NCBI GenBank assembly: GCA_031424975.1
Contig: JANPIL010000201.1
Coordinates: 1 to 64,000 of the forward strand
DNA length: 64,000 nt
Direction of reading: 5' to 3'
From: Xanthocytophaga sp031424975
GTDB lineage: Bacteria > Bacteroidota > Bacteroidia > Cytophagales > 172606-1
A model generated the notes under the pieces. It worked only from the letters and a program-made list of their open reading frames with translations. It made no database searches and was not told where the DNA came from. Below are positions 26,674-35,630 of this stretch, piece after piece (within the stretch, counting starts at the first letter, position 1; each line of letters begins with the position of its first letter). The translations under genes and the position numbers were made by a program.

Positions 26674-29600
26674 ATGACAAAAAATAAAATATTGTTTAAA
26701 GTAGTCTTTCTGCTATTAATCTTTTCATCAGTCAATGTATGTCAAGCCCAAATGGTAGAAGGGCAAGACATACCCGAATTTGGTAAAACCTTCGGCATAA
26801 TTCCACACCAAAATGATTATTCTGTCTCGGCGGTTTATATGCAAACAAACATACCGGGCAATATAATGTGGCCAGGCGATAGCCTTACCATTACTATACA
26901 ATTGGTAAATAATTTATCTAAAGCGGTAGATGTAAAGGGTAGCATGTTGGCAATATCGTATGGCACCAAAGGCAATGCCGGCGATATCTGGACGCCAGCT
27001 ATGTTTAAAATAAAGGACGAAGATACAGTGCCGTTGAAGGCAACAATTAAGGCAGGCGGTTTTATAAATATGCAGGTAAAATTGACGATCCCTGCAAGGT
27101 TTGGGGCTTACGGCTTTGTAGCAGATTTGGGAGAATACGGGCGGCAATTCATTACCAGTTGTGTACGCACTTTTGCAGCAAAAAAAGAAAAAATTCAATA
27201 CCCCTCTTTTTGCCTCGATGATATTTCAAACGATGTATTGCAACGATTGGGTACCCATGCCATCCGGCACGGAATAGCCTACAAGCCTACCAATGCACCC
27301 GACTTTGAAAAATGGTATTCAGCAGAACGTAAACAACTACTGGCATATCAACAATCTGATATTGCCGTACTGGTAAAAATGGGTGCACCCGAACCTTTTG
27401 AAAAATACCAACCAATGGGAGTATCAAGGCCATGGTTAGATGATAAGGATGTGATGCAGAATGGCAAAACAGACATGGCCTGGCTGCCGGAATACGATGA
27501 TGATTTTAAGAAACTGGTGTATAAATTAGCGGCAGAGTTTGGCTGGCCCAAAGGCCCGGTAAATGCCTTTGCATTATGGAATGAACCCTGGGATGGCGTA
27601 TCCATTTCCGGCTGGGGGGCAGATATTCCAAGATACCGTGAGATTTATATAAAAATGGCCGAAGCGGTAGAACAAGCAAGGAAGGATGCAGGGGTGGATA
27701 TTCTGATAGGAGGCACAAGTTCTACTTCTAATGCTTTAGATAAATTGTTTGCTGATGGCACCGATAGTATGCTGCACCGTTTCGATTTTTGCAGTATCCA
27801 TTACCAGGGTATGCAATCATCTGCCACCATAAAAAAATGGGTCAACAGAAAAGATAGTCTGCATGGGAGGGTAAAAATTTGGGATACCGAAAGCTGGGTG
27901 GCTAATACAGATGATAGGGTAGCAGCGGTAGTGGCTACCAACCGCTCTGCCGGATACGACAGGGCAATGGGTGTGTACCGGGGAAATATTTGCCATACCG
28001 TTCCGCAAAAAATCAGGCTGGCAAACGGCAGTACAAAAGAAATAGAAGTAATACATGCCTGGTCGGTAGCTGCGTCGATTGGGGCAACGCAACATTTTAT
28101 TGGCGAAAGAAAATTTGAGGAACTGCTGTTTAAAAATGGGTTGCCATGGATTACGCAATTTGATGGCTTGCCCAACGACAATAATAGAAGTAACAAAGAA
28201 GACGGCACCCTCGTTGTTGTAGGCGATATCGGTGAAGAGTTTGGTGCAGAAAATGTATTGTTTAAAACAGCAAGAGGGTTAAAGGAACAGACGCATGAAG
28301 CCGAATTAAAAGCAGCAATAGACAAACTCGACCCCACGACGCAGCAGGCAGCAATTGATCAATTAAAACAAGCCATTGCTAAAAAAGAAGTATTGGATGA
28401 TGCCTCTCTGTCTTTTGCGGATAACGGAGGCAAATTCAGATTGTTCGATTTTTACGGAAATACTGTAGCAGCATCAAATGGAAAAATTATTATACCCCTA
28501 AACAGCAATGGTTACTTTTTGCGTACAGATGGGTCAGCGGGATCGTTCGAAATGTTGAAAGAGGCAGTTAAGCATTCAGACATAAAAGGCATTGAACCGC
28601 TTGAAACTATCGCTTATGATTTTTTGCAGCCGCTCAATAAGAACGCATCTTTAAAGCTTAAATTAACCAATGTGCTTAACAGGCCCATTAGCGGTTTATT
28701 AAAATTAAAGGTTGACGGTGTTATATTAAAAGACTCCATTGTAGAAATTAGTTTTATTGAAAATGAAACTAAATCAATTGAAGTAAATGCCAGTGCGGCA
28801 ACCAATGCGCCAGATAATTGTTACCTGCTTTCATTACTGTTTGATGCAGGAATAGACGGTATTGCAACGCATGAAGAAACGATTCATGCAAATGTGATCA
28901 GCAAAAGAAAAATTAAGGTAGATGGTAAATTAGATGATTGGGAAAATGTATTGCCACAGCGGATTATAAGTGATGGCGCTAAGCAAAGCAGCATCACAGA
29001 AGAAGCCTGGTTTCCCTTTAAAAATTTTGATAAATCAACTGCTGCAGGTTTATCTAACGGCTACCTGGCTTATGATGAAAACTATTTTTACTTTGCGGCA
29101 AAAATAGCCGACAGTTCTATAGACGATGGGATGATACGTTTTGAAAACAGGGATGATAATGAGTTTTACTATCCGGAGAAAAGCTATGTGCCTTATGATA
29201 CATTCCGCTTTGGTGGTGCCATGTTGCAGGATGGTATTTCTTATTCTGTACGCTGGCAAGGAAAGATAAAGATTCGCTACAATGAAGAATATCTTTTCTC
29301 ACTCAACACAAAAAATATCACAAGGTTATGGATCAATAATAAGTTGGTGATTGATAACTGGTACAATACACTGAAGCCATCATCAACCGGTAAAATAGTT
29401 TTGTCTGCCAACAAAACCTACGATATAAAAATTGAATTGTCGAAGGAATGGAATGCAGTGGACATGCAGTTAACATGGCAAAGTAGGCACCAGCCAAAGC
29501 AAATAATAACAGCTCAGGTTTTATCTCACCAGGAAAATTCTTTGACAAAGAAAGGTTTAAACACACAGGTTTTTAATGGCCCCGCATTCAATGCTTTTAG

Positions 29601-30264
29601 TTTTTCCCGTATTGATAGCAGCATCGATTTGCAGCTTGGTGAAAATGATATCCCTGATAGTCAATTTTTAAAGCAGCCTATGGCAACCTTGATTTGGCCA
29701 AAAAATGTTCGGCGTTATTCTTACCGGAAAGACCCTGAATTACCTGCTGGCAATTTTGCCAACCATGATAACGTACAGATTGCATTCAATGTATTGAATG
29801 AGGAGCAAAAAGACATGTATGCCTATCCTCCCGGAACGATGAATGGCTATACCAATTACCAATGTACCGATTATGAATATGCCTTAAACCCCGTAGCAGC
29901 AAAGTATGGCGGCGGTACAGAAATATGGCGGCTGAGGGCAGCGGGTATGCCGCACAAACATTTCTTTCCCCGGCAGGCTGCTTCGCCGATGGATGGCCCT
30001 GTAAAAAATGGCGCATTGATGGTTACCAGAACCGGCAATACAAGAATGATAGAAGCGGCTATTCCATGGAGTGAGTTGCCGGAGGTAAAGAAAAAACTGG
30101 ATGCCAATCAGACCATCAAATTTTCTTACCGGGTAAATGACAACAGTAGCAATGATTGTATGGAGCTTTCCAAAGAGCGGAGTGTTTCAAAAATCAACGG
30201 TTCGTTTTTGGTAGATTGGAAAGTGCATTGGGCCAATGAGCTGGAGTTTAGTTTTGAAAAGTAA
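26674..30264 (+). CDS. Large multidomain clan GH-A-like enzyme with CBM9-like and nested PA14 domains
   Basis: The 1196-residue protein has a signal peptide ending VCQAQ and a beta-sandwich to about residue 165. A barrel follows with NAFALWNEPWDG (Glu304, acid/base) and KIWDTESW (Glu406, nucleophile), as in clan A glycosidases, and then another beta region. From about residue 747, KVDGKLDDWENV and YFYFAAKIADSS open a CBM9-like domain. Its end, RMIEAAIPWSELPEV, appears only near residue 1130. Between them, residues roughly 855-950 form a PA14-type module (YSVRWQGKIKIRYNEEY, LWINNKLVIDNW). I cannot assign a GH family or substrate; neighbours suggest plant-type heteroglycan. Confidence 0.75.
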   Translation: MTKNKILFKVVFLLLIFSSVNVCQAQMVEGQDIPEFGKTFGIIPHQNDYSVSAVYMQTNIPGNIMWPGDSLTITIQLVNNLSKAVDVKGSMLAISYGTKGNAGDIWTPAMFKIKDEDTVPLKATIKAGGFINMQVKLTIPARFGAYGFVADLGEYGRQFITSCVRTFAAKKEKIQYPSFCLDDISNDVLQRLGTHAIRHGIAYKPTNAPDFEKWYSAERKQLLAYQQSDIAVLVKMGAPEPFEKYQPMGVSRPWLDDKDVMQNGKTDMAWLPEYDDDFKKLVYKLAAEFGWPKGPVNAFALWNEPWDGVSISGWGADIPRYREIYIKMAEAVEQARKDAGVDILIGGTSSTSNALDKLFADGTDSMLHRFDFCSIHYQGMQSSATIKKWVNRKDSLHGRVKIWDTESWVANTDDRVAAVVATNRSAGYDRAMGVYRGNICHTVPQKIRLANGSTKEIEVIHAWSVAASIGATQHFIGERKFEELLFKNGLPWITQFDGLPNDNNRSNKEDGTLVVVGDIGEEFGAENVLFKTARGLKEQTHEAELKAAIDKLDPTTQQAAIDQLKQAIAKKEVLDDASLSFADNGGKFRLFDFYGNTVAASNGKIIIPLNSNGYFLRTDGSAGSFEMLKEAVKHSDIKGIEPLETIAYDFLQPLNKNASLKLKLTNVLNRPISGLLKLKVDGVILKDSIVEISFIENETKSIEVNASAATNAPDNCYLLSLLFDAGIDGIATHEETIHANVISKRKIKVDGKLDDWENVLPQRIISDGAKQSSITEEAWFPFKNFDKSTAAGLSNGYLAYDENYFYFAAKIADSSIDDGMIRFENRDDNEFYYPEKSYVPYDTFRFGGAMLQDGISYSVRWQGKIKIRYNEEYLFSLNTKNITRLWINNKLVIDNWYNTLKPSSTGKIVLSANKTYDIKIELSKEWNAVDMQLTWQSRHQPKQIITAQVLSHQENSLTKKGLNTQVFNGPAFNAFSFSRIDSSIDLQLGENDIPDSQFLKQPMATLIWPKNVRRYSYRKDPELPAGNFANHDNVQIAFNVLNEEQKDMYAYPPGTMNGYTNYQCTDYEYALNPVAAKYGGGTEIWRLRAAGMPHKHFFPRQAASPMDGPVKNGALMVTRTGNTRMIEAAIPWSELPEVKKKLDANQTIKFSYRVNDNSSNDCMELSKERSVSKINGSFLVDWKVHWANELEFSFEK

Positions 30265-30298
30265 AATGTTCTAAGTTGTTGTCCATGAAAGCCGCTTG

Positions 30299-30343
30299 AT
30301 ATTGCCAGGTGAAAACATTTCACCTGGCAATATTTATACTTTT
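30299..30343 (+). terminator. Strong hairpin terminator after the 26674 gene
   Basis: A perfect 16-bp stem, ATATTGCCAGGTGAAA at 30299-30314 with its complement at 30318-30333, closes a 3-nt ACA loop and is followed by TTATACTTTT. It sits 34 bp after the stop of the large enzyme and before the GH3 gene, so the two are probably separate transcripts. The symmetry means it could also work for minus-strand transcription. Confidence 0.8.
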
Positions 30344-30375
30344 CTAAGTCATCAGTTTTTTAAAATAACAGTTAT

Positions 30376-32541
30376 ATGGAATCCAGTTTTTCAAAAATGT
30401 TTTTGTCCTTTATCCTGCTAAGCACTTTGTTTCAAAGTTTAACGGCGCAACCATCCTTACCCATTTATCTGAATGAAAAATTTTCTATTGAGAAAAGAGT
30501 AGAAAACGCATTGTCGTTAATGACACTGCAGGAAAAGGTTGCACTTTGCCATGCACAATCAAAATTCAGCAGTGCAGGTGTGCCAAGGTTAGGTATTTCT
30601 GAAATTTATATGTCGGATGGGCCGCACGGAATAAGGGCTGAAATGAATTGGGGTAATTGGGAATATGCTGGCTGGACAAGTGATTCCTGTACCGCATTTC
30701 CTTCACTCAATTGCCTGGCAGCAAGTTGGGATCCATCCTTAGCTTATGAGTTTGGTGCAGCCTTGGGTGCAGAAGCACGCTACCGAAATAAAAGTATTTT
30801 ATTGGGGCCTGGTGTAAACATTTGCCGTACACCACTCAATGGCCGCAATTTCGAATATATGGGCGAAGATCCACGGTTGGCGGCTGCCATGGTAGTACCC
30901 TATATTAAAGGAGTACAAATGAATGGAGTGGCAGCATGTGTAAAGCATTATATCGCTAACAACCAGGAAACACTGAGAGGCTTTATAAATGTTGAAATGA
31001 GCGACCGGGCTTTGAATGAAATATACCTGCCCGCCTTTAGGGCAGCGGTTGTAGAAGGTGGTGCAATGGCCGTGATGGGTGCATACAATAAATTTCGGGG
31101 AACCTACTGCAACGAAAATACTTTCCTGTTGAATGAAATACTTAAAAGGGATTGGAACTTTAAGGGAGTAGTGGTATCCGATTGGAATGGTGTGCATAGC
31201 ACAATGGGTGCTGCCCTTGGTGGCCTTGACATTGAAATGGGAACAGATGACCGGAAAAATTTTAATGATTATTTTTTGGCCAATCCATTTCTTGAAAAAT
31301 TACAAAACGGGTCCATTGATTTAAAGTTGGTAAACGATAAGGCCCGCCGCATACTAAGAATAATATTTCTTACCGCAATGAACAGGAGCCGGCCTTTTGG
31401 ATCTTTTGCCAGCAGCCAGCATGCAGGCTTATCCGGTAAAATTGCCGAGCAGGGAATTGTATTGCTGAAGAACGAAAAAAGCATACTTCCATTAGCGATG
31501 AATAATTTAAATACCATTGCAGTAATTGGCGATAATGCAACCCGTAAGCAAATTGTGGGCGGTGGTAGTTCGGAGTTGAAAGCTCGCTATGAAATTTCGC
31601 CACTGGATGGATTAACAAAGCGATTGAATGGCAAAATAAATGTAGTGTATGCTCAAGGTTATAGCCTGAAGAAAGATGAGCAACAACAATTACAAAAAGC
31701 AGCGGTTGAATTGGCGGCTAAAGCAGACCTGGTGATATTTACCGGTGGCTTAAATAAAGAGATGGGACAGGATTGTGAAGGTGCGGATAGAGTGAATATG
31801 GACTTGCCTTATGGACAAAATGAGCTGATTAGTGAACTTCTGAAAGTAAACAAAAAAGTGGTAGTGGTATTGCTATCCGGCAATCCAGTAACAATGCCTT
31901 GGGTGGATAGCGTTGCTGCCATACTGCAAGTGTGGTACCCTGGTATGGAAGGTGGTAATGCTATTGCTAAAATATTGTGTGGCGATGTTAACCCATCGGG
32001 TAAAATCCCGTTTACATTCCCTAAAAAAATGGCCGATAATCCGGCCAGCCAATTTGGTACACTTGCCTACCCTGGTGATGGAACAAATGTGGTGTACAAA
32101 GAAGATATTTATGTAGGATACCGGTGGTTTGATACAAAAAAAATTGAACCATTATTTCCCTTTGGTTTCGGACTTTCTTATACCAGTTTTGAGCTGGGTA
32201 AAATGAAACTGAATAAAACAACTATCAAAAAAGGTGATTTAATAACCATAGAATTGCAGGTGAAGAATACAGGTAAACGAAGTGGCTCAGAAGTGGTACA
32301 GCTCTATTTATCCCAGGTAAATCTTACAGAAGACCGACCAGAAAAAGAATTAAAATCTTTTGAAAAAGTATTTGTGGAAACAGGGAAAACGAAGGAAGCG
32401 GTTTTAACCATTTCTTCAAAAGAGTTTGAATATTATTCCAATAAAAGTAAGGGCTGGAAATTAGAGCCAGGCTTGTATAAAATATCCATAGGAAACTCCA
32501 GCAGGAATATTACTGAAATAGTGCAGGTGAGGGTGAAATAG
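30376..32541 (+). CDS. GH3 beta-glucosidase/beta-xylosidase family enzyme
   Basis: The 721-residue protein has a signal peptide ending LTAQ, the GH3 N-terminal barrel (LGISEIYMSDGPHGIR, CVKHYIANNQE) and the nucleophile motif GVVVSDWNGVH with Asp269. The alpha/beta sandwich starts near GIVLLKNEKSILPL, and a C-terminal fibronectin type III-like domain follows (LQVKNTGKRSGSEVVQLYL). The length and domain order are standard for the three-domain GH3 enzymes that take beta-linked glucose or xylose from non-reducing ends. It is bracketed by a terminator upstream and a 488-bp spacer downstream. Confidence 0.95.
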   Translation: MESSFSKMFLSFILLSTLFQSLTAQPSLPIYLNEKFSIEKRVENALSLMTLQEKVALCHAQSKFSSAGVPRLGISEIYMSDGPHGIRAEMNWGNWEYAGWTSDSCTAFPSLNCLAASWDPSLAYEFGAALGAEARYRNKSILLGPGVNICRTPLNGRNFEYMGEDPRLAAAMVVPYIKGVQMNGVAACVKHYIANNQETLRGFINVEMSDRALNEIYLPAFRAAVVEGGAMAVMGAYNKFRGTYCNENTFLLNEILKRDWNFKGVVVSDWNGVHSTMGAALGGLDIEMGTDDRKNFNDYFLANPFLEKLQNGSIDLKLVNDKARRILRIIFLTAMNRSRPFGSFASSQHAGLSGKIAEQGIVLLKNEKSILPLAMNNLNTIAVIGDNATRKQIVGGGSSELKARYEISPLDGLTKRLNGKINVVYAQGYSLKKDEQQQLQKAAVELAAKADLVIFTGGLNKEMGQDCEGADRVNMDLPYGQNELISELLKVNKKVVVVLLSGNPVTMPWVDSVAAILQVWYPGMEGGNAIAKILCGDVNPSGKIPFTFPKKMADNPASQFGTLAYPGDGTNVVYKEDIYVGYRWFDTKKIEPLFPFGFGLSYTSFELGKMKLNKTTIKKGDLITIELQVKNTGKRSGSEVVQLYLSQVNLTEDRPEKELKSFEKVFVETGKTKEAVLTISSKEFEYYSNKSKGWKLEPGLYKISIGNSSRNITEIVQVRVK

Positions 32542-33029
32542 TAAGGAACGGAGGTATTTTTATATTATCCTGAACGAGCAACATTAAGCTTCATTGCTAT
32601 CGAAGTTGGCTGACAACATTTTGTCGCAAGTAAATATGCATTATGCTCGGTTGGAAAGTCTGATTCACTAATTTATTGCTGAATAACAACATTGAAAATA
32701 CAATGCTCCCCCTAATCCGACTCAACCAATGTACCTTTAAGGTTAGACTAATATTCCATCATTTCTTTTGTCAGGCAAAATCTTTCAGCAATAAAATTCG
32801 ATTAAATGAGTCTTTCATTGAAAGCTTAGTGTTAGTGAACGGCTACTAAATAGCTGGCAGAGAAAGATTTAGATAACAATAGAATTTCTCGATGGTACAT
32901 TTAAGCTGTGGAATTGTTATACTTGATAACGATTGTGAATTATAAAACTTTAATGCTTTGACCTTACTAACCTGAGTAAGATCTATTATAAAACCCACAA
33001 CAATTACTAATTTATTCTATACTAAACCC
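32542..33029. other. 488-bp spacer without a recognisable gene
   Basis: The spacer is AT-rich with stops in all frames and no strong hairpin. It may hold the promoter for the genes that run from 33030 to 39451, which are closely spaced. I see no clear Bacteroidota TAnnTTTG promoter box that I would commit to. Confidence 0.4.
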
Positions 33030-35522
33030 ATGCTTTGTAAACAAGTTTATAAAAACTCGGAAGGGCTACGTCTTAATTCCCCAATAGCGTGCAAACAGAA
33101 CTGTCCTTTTTTTCAAATAACTCACTTAAATAGCCCATTCCTTGCCCGACAGAAAAAAATAGTTCTCGTAATTTTAGTAACATTACAAAGTTGCAATGCT
33201 TTTTCTCAATCCACATTAGAGATAAACCCCGATTTATCCACAAAAAAATGGAATGCCCATTGGATAAAATACGCTCATGAAAAATCAGTGTATGGCGTTT
33301 ATCATTTTAGAAAGCAATTTGAGTTGCCAGCAGTGTCAGATAAATTTATCATACATATTTCGGCAGATAATAAATACTGGTTATTTGTAAATGGCAACCG
33401 GGTTTGCATAGGACCAGCTAAAGGCGATGTGGCGCATTGGCGCTTTGAGAGCCTTGATATTTCACGCTATCTAAAAAAGGGGAAAAATATATTGGCTGTT
33501 GCTGTTTGGAACCAGGGCGATTATCGGGCTGTTTGCCAGGAAACGTACAGTACCGGCCTTGTGGTACAAGGCAATACAGCAGCAGAGCAAATTGTAAATA
33601 CAGACGAAAGCTGGCTGGCAATGGAAGATGCAGCTTATACACCCGTATTTGATGAGTATAAATTTGTAGGAGCAACTGAATCTTTTTTTGCTGCCAGATA
33701 TCCCACGGACTGGATGCAATTAAATGCGGATGAACAGGCATTTTCGCCGGCCATTATTTCTGAAGAGGCACTGCCATTGGGTGTTGGCGGCAGCTCAAAA
33801 AGAAGAATGGTACAAAGGCTTATTCCACTTACAGAGGAAGTTGACCAGCGTTTTGCAACCGTTCGTAAAATGGATAACATCGCATTTTCCGAAAACTTTA
33901 TTCATGGAAAAGGCAGTTTGCAAATCAACCCATGGAGTAAGATAAAAATATTGATTGACCAGCAATATCTTACAACTGCCTACCCTGAATTAAATATAAG
34001 TGGTGGCAAGGGTGCTAAGATTACACTTACTTACATGGAAGCTCCATTTATTAATGTACAGCAAGACAATAAAGGTAATCGAAATGAAATAGACAACAAA
34101 ATAATTCATGGGATTTCCGATGTTATTTACCCCAATGGCGCTAGCAACTTTCTTTACTGGCCGTTGTATTACCGCACATTCAGGTATGTAGAAATTAGTA
34201 TAGATAATTATTTAGAACCCCTCGCCATTAATAGTTTTACATCAAAATTTACGGCTTATCCTTTTAAAGAATTGGGCAGTTTTGAAAGCAGCGATACCAA
34301 TTTGAAAAATATATGGGAAACAGGATGGCGTACCGCAAGATTATGTGCCTTTGATACCTACATGGATTGCCCTTATCATGAGCAGCTTCAATATGTGGGT
34401 GATACCAGAATTCAGGCGCTACTTTCATTGTATGTTTCCGGCGACGACCGTTTAATGAAAAATGCCATCAGCCAGTTTTATGATTCTCGTATTCCAGAAG
34501 GCTTAACTTTTAGTAGGTATCCCAGCAGGTTTCAGCAAGTAATACCACCATTTTCTTTGTTTTGGACCATGATGATACATGACCATTGGATGCACAAACA
34601 AGACCTCGATTTTGCGAAGCAATATCTTAAAAGCATTGTAGAAGTACTGGATTGGCATAAGAATAAAATAGACCCAAAAACAGGTATGTTGGGTGAACTG
34701 CCATTTTGGAATTTTGTAGATTGGCCAAAAGAATGGCCCTGGATGGGCTATGATGAAATTAGTGGATTGCCCAAAGGATCTGAAAAAGGAAACTCTTCTA
34801 TACATACCCTACAGTTTGTAAATGCCATTAATAAAGCTGTTGAATTATTTACAGCATTTGGAATGAATGACGCTGCAAAAGAATACAAAGCGCTTTCAAA
34901 TTCGCTAAAGAGAAGTACCTACGATCTTTGTTGGGATAAGGATAAAAAGATGTTGGCAAATTTGCCTAACAAAAAAGATTTTAGTCAGCACGCAAATGTA
35001 CTGGCAGTGCTTACAAATATTCCCAACATTGATGATGCCGAATTGATGACACGGATTGTTGCCGACACCAACATTGTACAATGCACCATCTATTACCGGT
35101 TTTATCTTAACCAGGCAATGAAAAAAGCTGGCCTGGGAAACCGCTATGTGGATATGCTGGAACCCTGGCGCAATATGCTTTCCATTGGCCTCACCACTTT
35201 TGCCGAAAAGCCCGAGCCCAGCCGCTCCGATTGCCATGCATGGAGTGCCAGCCCCAATTACGATTTGCTGGCAACCGTTTTGGGAGTAACACCGGCCAGT
35301 GCAGGCTTTAAAACGGTATCAATTGCTCCCAACCTTGGCAGCCTCAGTTTCGCAAAGGGTAAGGTGCCTCATCCTAACGGTGTGATTGAGATGAGCATTA
35401 AAAAAATAGGTGTTGCTGGTATGGAAGCCTCTGTATTGCTTCCCCAAAATACCACAGGCGAATTTTTGTGGAAGGGAGAAAAAATATCTATCCACGCCGG
35501 AAGGCAAACAATTAAAAGATGA
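33030..35522 (+). CDS. GH78 alpha-L-rhamnosidase family enzyme (variant motif)
   Basis: The 830-residue product starts at the only available ATG; its hydrophobic signal (IVLVILVTLQSC) comes unusually late, near residue 44, so the annotated N-terminus may be too long. A jelly-roll N-domain (HFRKQFELPAVSDKF, WLFVNGNRVCIGPAKGDV) precedes a six-hairpin barrel. The GH78 hallmark appears as DCPYHEQLQYVGDTR, with Asp446 at its start, where the usual form is DCPxREKxxWxGD. The Arg and Trp are replaced, as in a recognised side branch of the family. It would release alpha-L-rhamnose, or a related sugar, by inversion. It heads a tight plus-strand group of three genes. Confidence 0.85.
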   Translation: MLCKQVYKNSEGLRLNSPIACKQNCPFFQITHLNSPFLARQKKIVLVILVTLQSCNAFSQSTLEINPDLSTKKWNAHWIKYAHEKSVYGVYHFRKQFELPAVSDKFIIHISADNKYWLFVNGNRVCIGPAKGDVAHWRFESLDISRYLKKGKNILAVAVWNQGDYRAVCQETYSTGLVVQGNTAAEQIVNTDESWLAMEDAAYTPVFDEYKFVGATESFFAARYPTDWMQLNADEQAFSPAIISEEALPLGVGGSSKRRMVQRLIPLTEEVDQRFATVRKMDNIAFSENFIHGKGSLQINPWSKIKILIDQQYLTTAYPELNISGGKGAKITLTYMEAPFINVQQDNKGNRNEIDNKIIHGISDVIYPNGASNFLYWPLYYRTFRYVEISIDNYLEPLAINSFTSKFTAYPFKELGSFESSDTNLKNIWETGWRTARLCAFDTYMDCPYHEQLQYVGDTRIQALLSLYVSGDDRLMKNAISQFYDSRIPEGLTFSRYPSRFQQVIPPFSLFWTMMIHDHWMHKQDLDFAKQYLKSIVEVLDWHKNKIDPKTGMLGELPFWNFVDWPKEWPWMGYDEISGLPKGSEKGNSSIHTLQFVNAINKAVELFTAFGMNDAAKEYKALSNSLKRSTYDLCWDKDKKMLANLPNKKDFSQHANVLAVLTNIPNIDDAELMTRIVADTNIVQCTIYYRFYLNQAMKKAGLGNRYVDMLEPWRNMLSIGLTTFAEKPEPSRSDCHAWSASPNYDLLATVLGVTPASAGFKTVSIAPNLGSLSFAKGKVPHPNGVIEMSIKKIGVAGMEASVLLPQNTTGEFLWKGEKISIHAGRQTIKR

Positions 35523-35630
35523 ACGTTTTAATCAAAATAATTTTTTTGTCAGGGTTCAGAAGCAGTGGGAGTTTGTTGGATCGCACTTCTCAATTACGTC
35601 TTGCTATTTAATGAAGAAAATCAAACATCC

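Noticed and set aside
27801..28337. 178-codon frame antisense to the large clan A enzyme
   Set aside because: Shadow of a gene with intact catalytic motifs; serine- and leucine-rich, no domain.
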